From Clostridia bacterium (GTDB taxonomy: Bacteria; Bacillota; Clostridia; Peptostreptococcales; Anaerovoracaceae), in assembly GCA_024403115.1 (NCBI GenBank), contig JAKSSL010000001.1, positions 20,500-84,499 on the forward strand: a DNA stretch of 64,000 nt, given 5' to 3'. Numbering within the stretch: the stretch's first letter is position 1; each line of letters starts with the position of its first letter. A program made the position numbers and the translations under genes. Shown in pieces: positions 26,404 through 33,759 of this stretch. A model generated the notes under the pieces. It had not been told where the DNA came from. It did no database searches and worked only from the letters and a program-made list of their open reading frames with translations.

Positions 26404-26707
26404 ATTTCAACCTCACAATTTTCGTTTTATCCATTTTATATCGTGAGCATTTCATGGTTTTTTTAATTATATTGCCTGTTAAACCTCCAAGATTTATAGA
26501 AGCAGTTTTGCTCTTTGTTACAGTGGAATATTTCATAGGTCTATCGCTTTCTGCTACCGTATTAATTATATTTTGGTGTAAAGCCACCTGCTTTTGAAAG
26601 CTGGTAAACTGAAACACTCCATATATCATCATGGAAAGAAACACTAATATAATCAAAGGCATTACCATACTAGCCTCAACGAGAGTGCTACCTTTTTTAT
26701 TTAGCAA
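26390..26707 (-). CDS. TadE-like minor pilin
   Basis: A 105-residue protein with the TadE N-terminus: NKKGSTLVEASMVMPLIIL, a prepilin-like Gly-Ser site with Glu at position +5 or so and a hydrophobic helix. The rest is a short basic extracellular region. Translation starts at a TTG (26705-26707) preceded by AAGG within the end of the flp gene, overlapping it by 11 bp. TadE proteins are processed by the TadV/CpaA prepilin peptidase; no such peptidase gene is present in this window. Confidence 0.78.
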   Translation of the reverse strand: MLNKKGSTLVEASMVMPLIILVFLSMMIYGVFQFTSFQKQVALHQNIINTVAESDRPMKYSTVTKSKTASINLGGLTGNIIKKTMKCSRYKMDKTKIVRLKYAFQ

Positions 26708-26855
26708 AATTGGCCTTCGTTAAGGTGTTAAATACACCCTCAACAAAATCTGAAATCTCGTCTTTAAAAACCAATCCTACAACTATTGCTATGGCAATGA
26801 GTATGGCCACTTGCACCATTTCCATACCCCTTTTGTTTCTCAATAAACTCTTCAT
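26697..26855 (-). CDS. flp: Flp-type major pilin
   Basis: A 52-residue protein: a short basic leader (MKSLLRNKRG), then MEMVQVAILIAIAIVVGLVF and a small charged tail. The Gly at the leader end, Glu shortly after, and long hydrophobic helix fit a Flp/Fap pilin cut by a prepilin peptidase. I start at ATG 26853-26855, preceded by GGGGGAAAT; the longer in-frame reading to 27002 overlaps tadC and is rejected. It lies between the assembly platform gene tadC and the TadE-like genes, as in other Tad loci. Confidence 0.85.
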   Translation of the reverse strand: MKSLLRNKRGMEMVQVAILIAIAIVVGLVFKDEISDFVEGVFNTLTKANFAK

Positions 26856-26872
26856 ATTTCCCCCTTTATACT

Positions 26873-27889
26873 CTAATTTCCCATAAAAGCAGGCATCGCA
26901 GTTACCAGTATTAAAACCAGTAACAGCATGGCCATTGGAATAACCAGTTTGGTCTCTGCTTTCTTTCCTTCTTCTTCCGCATCTTTCTTTCGCTTCATCC
27001 ACATGAGCTCACGTTCAGCTTCAATTTTATCTAGGAGAAAAGCCCCTTTAAACTGATTTTCCACCATTATGTTCGTAATCCTTGTAAAGTCTTTTATATT
27101 TGTGTCCAAAGCAAAATTATTAATTTCAGCGATAATGTTACCACCTAGCTGATTAACATTTTCAAGACAGCTTGTCATATTTCTAGAAAAGTAATCATCC
27201 CCTTTTTCCAAACTCTTAATTGCTTTTTTTGTGGCATCCTCAAAGCTATTGCCACTTTTCCAAATCAATATGAGCATGTTCAAAAAGTTTGGTAAAGCTC
27301 TTACAAGCTCCTGCTCTGATTTTTTCTTATATTTCTTAAGATCAGCAAATCTGCTTTTATATAGAAACACAAGAACCAATAGAAATACTGCAAATACTAG
27401 AAATGCGCTGTTATCCTTCTGCTCATACCAAGTGATTCTTTTACCGTTTTCAAGCTGATTAGGCAGCCTAACCTGGCTTCCCTCATTACTCTCAATATCG
27501 CTTACAAGTCTACGCAAATAGTAATCATCATCTTTAAGAATGTTATTTGAGCTTTCCTCATCATCTTCCTGCACAAACTGCAATTCAGTGTCTTTACTGT
27601 CATCACCGATTACAACCTTAAGCTTATACCTTTCATCGCTTCGTTCTAAAGCGGCCAGACTTCCGTCCTGATTGTAATAGACATTGCTCCCCGGCAATAT
27701 TCCTTTTAACAAGATCAAAGCCATGAGCACTAGGAGAATCAAGCACAAGAATTTAGCATTCTTATAGTTCTTCTTTTCGTATTTTTCATATAACTCTTCT
27801 CCTTCTCTTCTGAAGAAGCGTTTCCCCTCTTTACGAAATTGTTCCTTATCTCCCACGAGATACTTGTAAATACTCTCTCTAAATCTCAA
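26873..27889 (-). CDS. tadC: TadC-like inner-membrane platform protein
   Basis: A 338-residue type II secretion F-domain protein (T2SSF). It has a basic cytoplasmic start, a transmembrane helix at about residues 45-63, a ~90-residue non-cytoplasmic acidic region, a second helix at about 160-178, a cytoplasmic F-domain (LPNFLNMLILIWKSGNSFED) and a last helix. The insert between the first two helices is unusual for TadC. The start is a TTG (27887-27889) preceded by AAGGA, overlapping tadB by 11 bp. It forms the membrane platform of the Tad pilus with TadB. Confidence 0.82.
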   Translation of the reverse strand: MRFRESIYKYLVGDKEQFRKEGKRFFRREGEELYEKYEKKNYKNAKFLCLILLVLMALILLKGILPGSNVYYNQDGSLAALERSDERYKLKVVIGDDSKDTELQFVQEDDEESSNNILKDDDYYLRRLVSDIESNEGSQVRLPNQLENGKRITWYEQKDNSAFLVFAVFLLVLVFLYKSRFADLKKYKKKSEQELVRALPNFLNMLILIWKSGNSFEDATKKAIKSLEKGDDYFSRNMTSCLENVNQLGGNIIAEINNFALDTNIKDFTRITNIMVENQFKGAFLLDKIEAERELMWMKRKKDAEEEGKKAETKLVIPMAMLLLVLILVTAMPAFMGN

Positions 27890-28619
27890 CTCTACATATC
27901 CTTTCTACCAGATATAAAGATACAATTGTTACCCCTATGCACAAGCTCATAATCAATATCCCTGTTAGGTTGTTGTAAAGAACCGCTATATAGTCTGGCG
28001 AAGACAATTTCAAAAAAGCTACTATCAAAAAGGGCATAATTCCAATAATTCTTCCCTCCGTTTTTCTCTGTGATGTGGCCAATCTTATATTGTTTTCTAT
28101 TTCGATTTTGTCGCTTATAATTTTGGCTGCGCCATCCACTGCACTGACTATATTGCCCCCTGTCTCCTTGCAGTTCTTGTAAACCTTGGCAAAATCGCAA
28201 ATGTCCTCAAGGCCACTGCGTTCGCCCAGATTTTCCAAAAGCACATAATCCAAATCATTAGCCTCTTCAATACTGTTATCAATAGCTTCAAGTTCCCTCA
28301 CCATAAGAGAATCTAGACCATAAACCTGTCTCAATCCATTTAAGGATTCTTTAATTGCTTTGCTCATATTTCGACCCAAAGCAAAGGATGATGAAATCAG
28401 ATACAGAAAATCCTTAAACTCCATTAGCAATTGATTCCTACGCTTTTCTATTAGCAGTTTCTTGTAATATCTCTCGCCAAATATAATTAAAGGAAGGAAT
28501 ATTACCAAAGCAATGATACTATCATACATTAGCCAGGATATAGCAAGAGCTACCAATAGCATAAGACCGTAATATTTCAATCGTTCTTCTCTACTGAATT
28601 TGTAATCATTGTAATCCAT
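27879..28619 (-). CDS. tadB: TadB-like inner-membrane platform protein
   Basis: A 246-residue T2SSF-domain protein with two hydrophobic segments near the N-terminus, a cytoplasmic helical F-domain (FLYLISSSFALGRNMSKAIK and CKETGGNIVSAVDGA) and two C-terminal transmembrane helices. It pairs with TadC to form the pilus assembly platform. Its ATG lies inside the end of tadA (14-bp overlap), with GGAGG about 15 bp upstream, so coupling to tadA translation is likely. Confidence 0.85.
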   Translation of the reverse strand: MDYNDYKFSREERLKYYGLMLLVALAISWLMYDSIIALVIFLPLIIFGERYYKKLLIEKRRNQLLMEFKDFLYLISSSFALGRNMSKAIKESLNGLRQVYGLDSLMVRELEAIDNSIEEANDLDYVLLENLGERSGLEDICDFAKVYKNCKETGGNIVSAVDGAAKIISDKIEIENNIRLATSQRKTEGRIIGIMPFLIVAFLKLSSPDYIAVLYNNLTGILIMSLCIGVTIVSLYLVERICRVEI

Positions 28620-29775
28620 GAAGTTTAAGCTTATCCTCCTTTACTAGTTTGTTACCACTCTTTACAAGTTCGCCACATTCATTTAGCTGAAAAAGATTAT
28701 TTATAATGTATTTTCCATCGATATAATCCACTATTTCGCTTATCTCCATTACTATTCTTCTTCCGTTGGAGAGCCTGCCCAAATGCACCATAAGGTCAAT
28801 GCCTTCAATTATTTGGCCTGCAATAGCATCCACACTTAGATCACTGCCCATTAAGTACATTGATTCCAATCTTCTAAGCATTCCTCTCACCGAATTTCCA
28901 TGGCCCGTTGACAAGGAACCATCATGGCCAGTATTTAAAGCTGAAAGCAAATCGCTAACTTCCTTTCCTCTTACCTCACCGATTATTATTCTGTCAGGTC
29001 TCATTCTCAAGCTGGTTTTAATCAAATCCGCCATATCAATTTTGCCCTTACCCATGGAATTTGAATTTCTACACTCCATGTGCACAATATTTTCAATAGC
29101 ATTTAATTCCAACTCAGCCGAATCCTCTATTACGATGACCCTGTCAGTTTCTGGTATGTATCCTGCCAAAGCATTTAGAAAAGTTGTCTTTCCCGATGAA
29201 GTACCTCCGCTTATAAAGATGTTGTACGATGCCTGTACCATCTCCTTCAAAAAGTCAGCCGCCTCCCTGCTAATACTTCCAAATTCAACCAATTTGTCCA
29301 TTGTTATAATGTTCTGTTTGAACTTTCTTATGGTTAAAATGGGTCCGTTTAAAGCTATATTCTTGTAGACGCCATTAATACGAGAACCGTCGTTCAAACG
29401 GGCGTCCACAATGGGATTCATTTCGTTAATTTCACGATTAACACCTGACGCTATATACCTAATAATCTCCTCAAGTTCCTCAGTGGTATCGAAATTAAGG
29501 TCCAATTTTTCCACAACACCATTTCTTTCAACAAAGATATCGTCTTTACCATTTACCATGATTTCACTTATGGTAGGATCTTTGATTATATCCTCCATAA
29601 TCCCCAACTTCTTTCTGGTCTTGGTGAAATATTTATTTGAAAGTTTTTCAATTTCATCCAAGTCCTTATCCGTTGAATCAATAAAATATTTTTCTATTAG
29701 TTCATAAGCTTCATCATCGCCTATATGACCGCAACTACCCAATATCTCCCTGATGTTTGTTAAATCTTGATCCAT
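28606..29775 (-). CDS. tadA: TadA/CpaF pilus assembly ATPase
   Basis: A 389-residue secretion ATPase of the PilT/VirB11 superfamily. Walker A is SGGTSSGKTTFLNA; the Asp box, Walker B region (MRPDRIIIGEVRG) and His box (TGHDGSLSTGHGN) are present. It energises extension, and in some species retraction, of Tad pili from the cytoplasm. I start at ATG 29773-29775, preceded by GGAGGAGA, rather than 45 bp upstream. It overlaps the tadZ-like gene by 41 bp. Confidence 0.92.
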   Translation of the reverse strand: MDQDLTNIREILGSCGHIGDDEAYELIEKYFIDSTDKDLDEIEKLSNKYFTKTRKKLGIMEDIIKDPTISEIMVNGKDDIFVERNGVVEKLDLNFDTTEELEEIIRYIASGVNREINEMNPIVDARLNDGSRINGVYKNIALNGPILTIRKFKQNIITMDKLVEFGSISREAADFLKEMVQASYNIFISGGTSSGKTTFLNALAGYIPETDRVIVIEDSAELELNAIENIVHMECRNSNSMGKGKIDMADLIKTSLRMRPDRIIIGEVRGKEVSDLLSALNTGHDGSLSTGHGNSVRGMLRRLESMYLMGSDLSVDAIAGQIIEGIDLMVHLGRLSNGRRIVMEISEIVDYIDGKYIINNLFQLNECGELVKSGNKLVKEDKLKLHGLQ

Positions 29776-30616
29776 CAATCTCCTCCAATAAATACCCCAA
29801 TTCCTTACTGAACTGTCCAAAAGTGTCTAAATCAATCTTGCCCCTTTTCTCGTTGTAAACAAAATCCTCTTCATGCATTGATATTCCTTCTTGAGCAAAA
29901 TTTCTTATCTGATGTTCTTCTTCAAAAACAGCTTCCGTAAACTCATCATTGATAACCCTGATTTTATAATCTACGTTCTCTAAGAAATCCTCATTGGCCT
30001 CTTTGCCCATATCGAAAACGATAGCCTCGAAGAAAGCCTTTTTCTCAAGATAATTTAAAATCAAATTCATGTCCCTAATATTGCTAAAAGCATTCCTTGG
30101 TCCCAATTTCAAATAATATGCCGACCCGTACATTCCCAAATAGGAAAAGAAATCAAAATCCTCTCCCTTCCTTAGTTTTGCACACAAATTACGACCATCT
30201 TCTCCCAATTCCAAATACTTATTAGCCGAGTTGTAAGTCTCAAGGTTAATGTACAAACTTTTTCGATTATTGTCCCCCAACTGCCTTGCCCATTCCAACG
30301 CGATTGCCGTGGTTCCAGAACCACCATCGCGGGAATAGAAGCCATAGGTTTCAATGTTCTCATAGCTTTTCTTAAGCAGATACTTACCATAGTTTAAATA
30401 ATAGATTTTATCTATGGCCTGAGAGAACTCATCCAAGGGCGCATACAGGGGAATTGCCAGTTTACTATCCCTTAAACTAATACTAATCTCCTCGCCACCT
30501 GCTATTTTTAGCTCATTCCCTGAAAAATCGAGAAAAGGAAAAATGTTGATTAAGCCTTCTTGAACAGCTTTTTCAAATTCCTTATCAGCTAAATCAATGT
30601 TCACTCCAAGTCTCAT
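29735..30616 (-). CDS. TadZ/CpaE-like protein with degenerate P-loop
   Basis: A 293-residue protein in the tadZ position. The C-terminal two thirds look like a MinD/ParA-type fold, but the P-loop (SRDGGSGTTA, residues 95-104) lacks both the signature lysine and the GKT lysine, so ATP hydrolysis is doubtful. The N-terminal 90 residues resemble a receiver-like or atypical domain. TadZ proteins place the pilus machinery at a cell pole. It is the first gene of the locus with a near-consensus promoter at 30644-30672 and a strong AGGAGGTGAG site. Confidence 0.75.
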   Translation of the reverse strand: MRLGVNIDLADKEFEKAVQEGLINIFPFLDFSGNELKIAGGEEISISLRDSKLAIPLYAPLDEFSQAIDKIYYLNYGKYLLKKSYENIETYGFYSRDGGSGTTAIALEWARQLGDNNRKSLYINLETYNSANKYLELGEDGRNLCAKLRKGEDFDFFSYLGMYGSAYYLKLGPRNAFSNIRDMNLILNYLEKKAFFEAIVFDMGKEANEDFLENVDYKIRVINDEFTEAVFEEEHQIRNFAQEGISMHEEDFVYNEKRGKIDLDTFGQFSKELGYLLEEIDGSRFNKHQGDIG

Positions 30617-30643
30617 CCAATCTCACCTCCTTTGTGGAACGAA

Positions 30644-30672
30644 AGTATATATTTTCACTCCAACCCTGTCAA
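30644..30672 (-). promoter_or_regulatory. Sigma-A-type promoter of the Tad locus
   Basis: TTGACA (30667-30672) and TATACT (30644-30649) on the minus strand, 17 bp apart, giving a leader of about 20 nt to the tadZ-like gene. Confidence 0.85.
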
Positions 30673-30706
30673 TAAAAAAAACTAAAAAATGAGACGTCAA
30701 GTTTCT

Positions 30707-30727
30707 ACAAAGTCGTGAAAACTTTGT
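30707..30727. repeat. Inverted repeat between divergent promoters
   Basis: ACAAAGT-N7-ACTTTGT lies one base upstream of the -35 of the folT promoter and 35 bp from the -35 of the tad promoter. It could be an operator or part of a transient hairpin; no regulator is identified. Confidence 0.5.
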
Positions 30728-30728
30728 A

Positions 30729-30757
30729 TTGACTTAGTCTCAGCTTTCTAGTAAAAT
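30729..30757 (+). promoter_or_regulatory. Sigma-A-type promoter of the riboswitch-folT transcript
   Basis: TTGACT (30729-30734) and TAAAAT (30752-30757), 17 bp apart. Transcription would start at about 30763, just ahead of the riboswitch. Confidence 0.85.
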
Positions 30758-30767
30758 ACATTGCAAC

Positions 30768-30860
30768 GGTAGAGTACAGCTTACACGTTAAGTGCCAAAG
30801 GACAGGATGTTGCTTTTGGACGAAGGATAATCCGCGATGTATGCCTGGACATCCGCTACC
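30768..30860 (+). ncRNA. Tetrahydrofolate (THF, folT-type) riboswitch
   Basis: A 93-nt aptamer. P1 is GGTAG (30768-30772) with CTACC (30856-30860). Conserved blocks of the THF class I riboswitch are present in order: GTAGAGTA at the 5' side, CGTTAAGTGCC, GGATGT, ACGAAGGATAATCCGCG and the closing GGACATCCGCTACC. It binds reduced folates. It sits 59 nt before the start of a FolT folate-uptake gene, the typical target. A 10-bp hairpin (30858-30885) shares its first three bases with P1 and is likely part of the expression platform. Confidence 0.93.
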
Positions 30861-30885
30861 ACACTAACTCTATTCTTAGTGTGGT
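30858..30885 (+). promoter_or_regulatory. Expression-platform hairpin downstream of the THF aptamer
   Basis: ACCACACTAA-N8-TTAGTGTGGT, a perfect 10-bp stem. It overlaps the 3' strand of P1, so the two may compete. No T-tract follows it directly; the T run (30912-30918) lies after the AAGGAG site, so control may act on translation or through an alternative hairpin. Confidence 0.6.
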
Positions 30886-30919
30886 CAGTCACTATCACAC
30901 AGTAGAAGGAGTTTTTTTA

Positions 30920-31438
30920 ATGCAAATCAATATGAACAATAGGACTACCAAGATAGTCGTAACAGGTATTATGATTGCCATGGCAATCATATTAAACAGA
31001 TTAATACCCGCAACACCAATCTATCATCTAACTTTAGACTTTGTACCAATCACCATCATAGCCTATTATCTTGGGCCAGTATGGGCCGGTATCGCCTACG
31101 GAATTTGCGATGCCCTTGGAAGCATAGTATTTCCATTCGGTGCATATAATCCAATGATTACAGTCAGCTTGGTGCTAATAGGTGTATTTTATGGCTTTGT
31201 GCTGTATAAAAAGGAAATCAGCGGTAAGATGCTTTTCGCTAGAATAGTAATTGCCTCATTTGGAGCATTTTTGATTAAGCTTTTCATTACCACTTATGCC
31301 CTGTGGCCATATTACGGTGCTGACGGTACTTACATGGCCTACGTTATTGCTAGAATACCAAACTGCATTGCAATACTAATTGCTCAATTAGTTGTAATGC
31401 CTTTAATATACAAATTTATAATTCAAAAGATACAATAA
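30920..31438 (+). CDS. folT: Folate ECF transporter S component FolT
   Basis: A 172-residue membrane protein with about six hydrophobic segments, matching the FolT family of substrate-binding (S) subunits of energy-coupling-factor transporters. It would bind folate and share an ECF module encoded elsewhere. I start at ATG 30920, preceded by AAGGAG, rather than at the in-frame GTG at 30881. The upstream THF riboswitch gives strong independent support for folate as substrate and implies repression when reduced folates are plentiful. Confidence 0.93.
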   Translation: MQINMNNRTTKIVVTGIMIAMAIILNRLIPATPIYHLTLDFVPITIIAYYLGPVWAGIAYGICDALGSIVFPFGAYNPMITVSLVLIGVFYGFVLYKKEISGKMLFARIVIASFGAFLIKLFITTYALWPYYGADGTYMAYVIARIPNCIAILIAQLVVMPLIYKFIIQKIQ

Positions 31439-31463
31439 AATCGGCTACTTGAGCCGATTTTTT
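31437..31463. terminator. Bidirectional terminator
   Basis: AAAATCGGCT/AGCCGATTTT hairpin with T run, between the convergent folT and rqcP genes; it overlaps the rqcP stop region. Confidence 0.85.
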
Positions 31464-31704
31464 AGTCTAATATTTCATACATTCTCACAGCGTCTTCTTT
31501 TTTGCAGGATTCTACTAACTCAAGCACCTTTGCAGTAAGTGAGCTGTTGCCGAATTCTATGTGAATCACATCGCCCACATTGACTTCAGTTCCTGCTTTT
31601 GCTTGTTTGTCGTTGACAAACACTCTACCCTGATCACAAGCCTCTTTTGCAATTGTACGCCTCTTAATTAGGCGTGAGTTTTTCAAAAATTTATCTACTC
31701 TCAT
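31462..31704 (-). CDS. rqcP: RNA-binding S4 domain protein (RqcP/YabO)
   Basis: An 80-residue S4-domain protein (MRVDKFLKNSRLIKRRTIAK and GRVFVNDKQAKAGTEVNVGD). Its family, RqcP/YabO, works with RqcH in ribosome quality control, stabilising tRNA on stalled large subunits. It lies after hup, as usual in Clostridia. The usual next genes yabP, yabQ and divIC do not follow; instead the convergent folT gene lies here. Confidence 0.9.
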   Translation of the reverse strand: MRVDKFLKNSRLIKRRTIAKEACDQGRVFVNDKQAKAGTEVNVGDVIHIEFGNSSLTAKVLELVESCKKEDAVRMYEILD

Positions 31705-31722
31705 ATAATACCTGTAAAAAAA

Positions 31723-31739
31723 CGGAGCTAATTGCTCCG
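31723..31739 (-). terminator. Terminator after hup
   Basis: CGGAGC/GCTCCG hairpin followed by TTTTTTT on the minus strand, 10 bp past the hup stop. The rqcP gene downstream may be transcribed by read-through. Confidence 0.78.
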
Positions 31740-31748
31740 CATTTTTAA

Positions 31749-32027
31749 CTATTTATTTACAGCGTCCTTTAAAGCCTTACCAGCCTTAAATACAGGAGCC
31801 TTTGAAGCTTCGATCATGATAACTTCTTCTGGCTTTCTAGGGTTTCTTCCTTGTCTAGCCTTTCTTGCTCTAGTTTCGAATGTACCAAATCCAACTAATT
31901 GAACCTTGTCACCGTTTACTAGTGCTTCTTCAACTGCTGCTGTGAATGCGTTAACTGCTTCTTCTGCATCCTTCTTTGTGAAGTTTGTCTTTTCTGCGAT
32001 TACTGCTACTAATTGAGCTTTATTCAT
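31749..32027 (-). CDS. hup: HU family DNA-binding protein
   Basis: A 92-residue nucleoid protein with the HU helical base (MNKAQLVAVIAEKTNFTKKD), the VQLVGFGTFE strand and the arm region RKARQGRNPRKPEE. It binds and bends DNA. It has a strong AGGAGGAAGG site and its own promoter at 32096-32123, and a terminator directly after it, as expected for an abundant protein. Confidence 0.96.
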   Translation of the reverse strand: MNKAQLVAVIAEKTNFTKKDAEEAVNAFTAAVEEALVNGDKVQLVGFGTFETRARKARQGRNPRKPEEVIMIEASKAPVFKAGKALKDAVNK

Positions 32028-32095
32028 AATAATCCTTCCTCCTTTAATTTTGTTTCCAAATTAATTATTATCTCTTTCTCGAAAACGTTGATATA

Positions 32096-32123
32096 ATTTT
32101 ACCACAAAATATTGATAAGTCAA
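32096..32123 (-). promoter_or_regulatory. Sigma-A-type promoter of hup
   Basis: TTGACT (32118-32123) and TAAAAT (32096-32101) on the minus strand, 16 bp apart; the leader is about 62 nt. Confidence 0.72.
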
Positions 32124-32136
32124 TGGAAAATCGAAA

Positions 32137-33750
32137 TTATTTCCAAACTTTATCGAGAATTTTAACCAATTTCCCGCCCATAGGTATTACTAATAATTCA
32201 TCACGAGTTATAGCTTTTATCAATAATACAAGAACCAAATATACGATAACACCGATAAGTATAGATGCTAAAGTAGCAACGGCTCCTGGTAAAATCATAG
32301 TTAAACCCCAATGGCTTGCAAATACGAAAATACCCATGATTACGCTTGCAGCGAATGGCTTAATATATGTTTGCATAAAGTCGAACTTTGTGCCTGTATA
32401 CTTATAAATATCCTTGATATTAAGCACTGTTGCAATGATGTATGTAGCTAATGTTCCCAAAGCTGCGCCCTTAATATTTAAAGCATAAATACCTGTTGCA
32501 AAATATGTTACAACGATTTTTGCCAAAGCACCAATGGCCAAATTCTTTACAGGAATTAATTGCTTTCCAATACCTTGAAGAGCTCCTGTTAAAGTTTGTA
32601 TTGTGGATAGGAATATTATTCCTATGGACATTACCATGATTGTAGGTGCTCCTGTGGCACAAGCTTCTGGTTGTAATGGGTATAGAAGGTTCAAAATTGG
32701 CTCTGCAAGGACGAAAATGCCCACTGCGCATGGGAAGCCCATTATCAGGGTAACCCTTGTTCCTAGCTTAATATTGTTTTGAACTTCCAGTTTTTCTTGG
32801 CGTTCATAAGCTGCCGCAATAGCAGGTACCAAACTTATGGCAACCGCTTGAGTAAATACTTGTGGGAAGCCTATAAGTGATGAACAGAAACTGGACATAA
32901 CACCATATAAATTCTCAGCTTGAGATGATGAATAACCAGCAGAAATCAATCTGTTTGGAACCATCCAAGCATCAATAGTTGACATTAGTGGGAATATAGC
33001 AGCGCCTATGGTAATAGGAATGGCAATAAGCAATATTTGCTTAATGATTTCCTTGCTGCTTTCGTCTTCTGCAACGCTGTTTTTAGCTCTCCTTTTGATT
33101 TTATCCTTGTTAAGCCAATAGATGAATATCATCAAAGCTAAGGCCATCATGGATCCTGCACTGGCACCAAAAGTTGCTCCGGCAGAAGCGGAAACCATAT
33201 CATCTGCTGTCTTTGCAAAATAATATGCTAAGATCAAACCTACTACAACTCTAAAAGATTGTTCAACTAGCTCTGATAAAGCTGTAGGCACCATTATTTG
33301 TTGGCCTTGGAAATAGCCTCTAAATGACGAAACAATAGGAACGAATAGCAAAGCTGGAGCTATAGTTCTCAAAGATGGTGCTGCTCCTGGAATGTTTACA
33401 GAATGAGCAATTGCATCTGCTCCAAAGAAGCAAATAGCAAAGGATACTATACCTATTCCAAGCATCAACAATCTAGCTATAGAGAACACTCTATCAGCTG
33501 CCGCATATTTTCCCAAAGCAGTTCTTTGGGAAACCATTCTTGAAATGGCTACTGGAAGACCTGCTGTTGCAACAACTAGCAACAGTGAATAAACGGGATA
33601 GGCTACTCCATAATAGGCTCCGCCCTCTTCACCAATCCAGTTTAATACAGGTATTCTAAATACCATTCCTAGGACTTTTACAATTACTCCTGTTATACCA
33701 AGAAGAGCTGCCCCCTTGATAAAACTATGTTTCTTTGTAGTATTTTCCAT
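32137..33750 (-). CDS. SpoVB/MurJ-family polysaccharide flippase
   Basis: A 537-residue MOP-superfamily membrane protein with about 14 hydrophobic helices. Its position after mfd matches spoVB in the Bacillus order. SpoVB-type proteins are lipid II or polysaccharide flippases; in non-sporulating species they act in vegetative wall synthesis. ATG follows GAGGAAAT, 10 bp after the mfd stop. I cannot tell SpoVB from MurJ or other oligosaccharide flippases by eye, so no symbol is given. Confidence 0.88.
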   Translation of the reverse strand: MENTTKKHSFIKGAALLGITGVIVKVLGMVFRIPVLNWIGEEGGAYYGVAYPVYSLLLVVATAGLPVAISRMVSQRTALGKYAAADRVFSIARLLMLGIGIVSFAICFFGADAIAHSVNIPGAAPSLRTIAPALLFVPIVSSFRGYFQGQQIMVPTALSELVEQSFRVVVGLILAYYFAKTADDMVSASAGATFGASAGSMMALALMIFIYWLNKDKIKRRAKNSVAEDESSKEIIKQILLIAIPITIGAAIFPLMSTIDAWMVPNRLISAGYSSSQAENLYGVMSSFCSSLIGFPQVFTQAVAISLVPAIAAAYERQEKLEVQNNIKLGTRVTLIMGFPCAVGIFVLAEPILNLLYPLQPEACATGAPTIMVMSIGIIFLSTIQTLTGALQGIGKQLIPVKNLAIGALAKIVVTYFATGIYALNIKGAALGTLATYIIATVLNIKDIYKYTGTKFDFMQTYIKPFAASVIMGIFVFASHWGLTMILPGAVATLASILIGVIVYLVLVLLIKAITRDELLVIPMGGKLVKILDKVWK

Positions 33751-33759
33751 AAATTTCCT

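Noticed and set aside
26856..27002. N-terminal extension of the Flp pilin reading to 101 residues
   Set aside because: It overlaps tadC for nearly its full length, and a well-placed GGGGGAAAT-ATG at 26855 gives a typical 52-residue Flp pilin.
28766..29368. 200-residue plus-strand open frame
   Set aside because: Antisense to tadA with Walker motifs; no domain pattern and no ribosome site.
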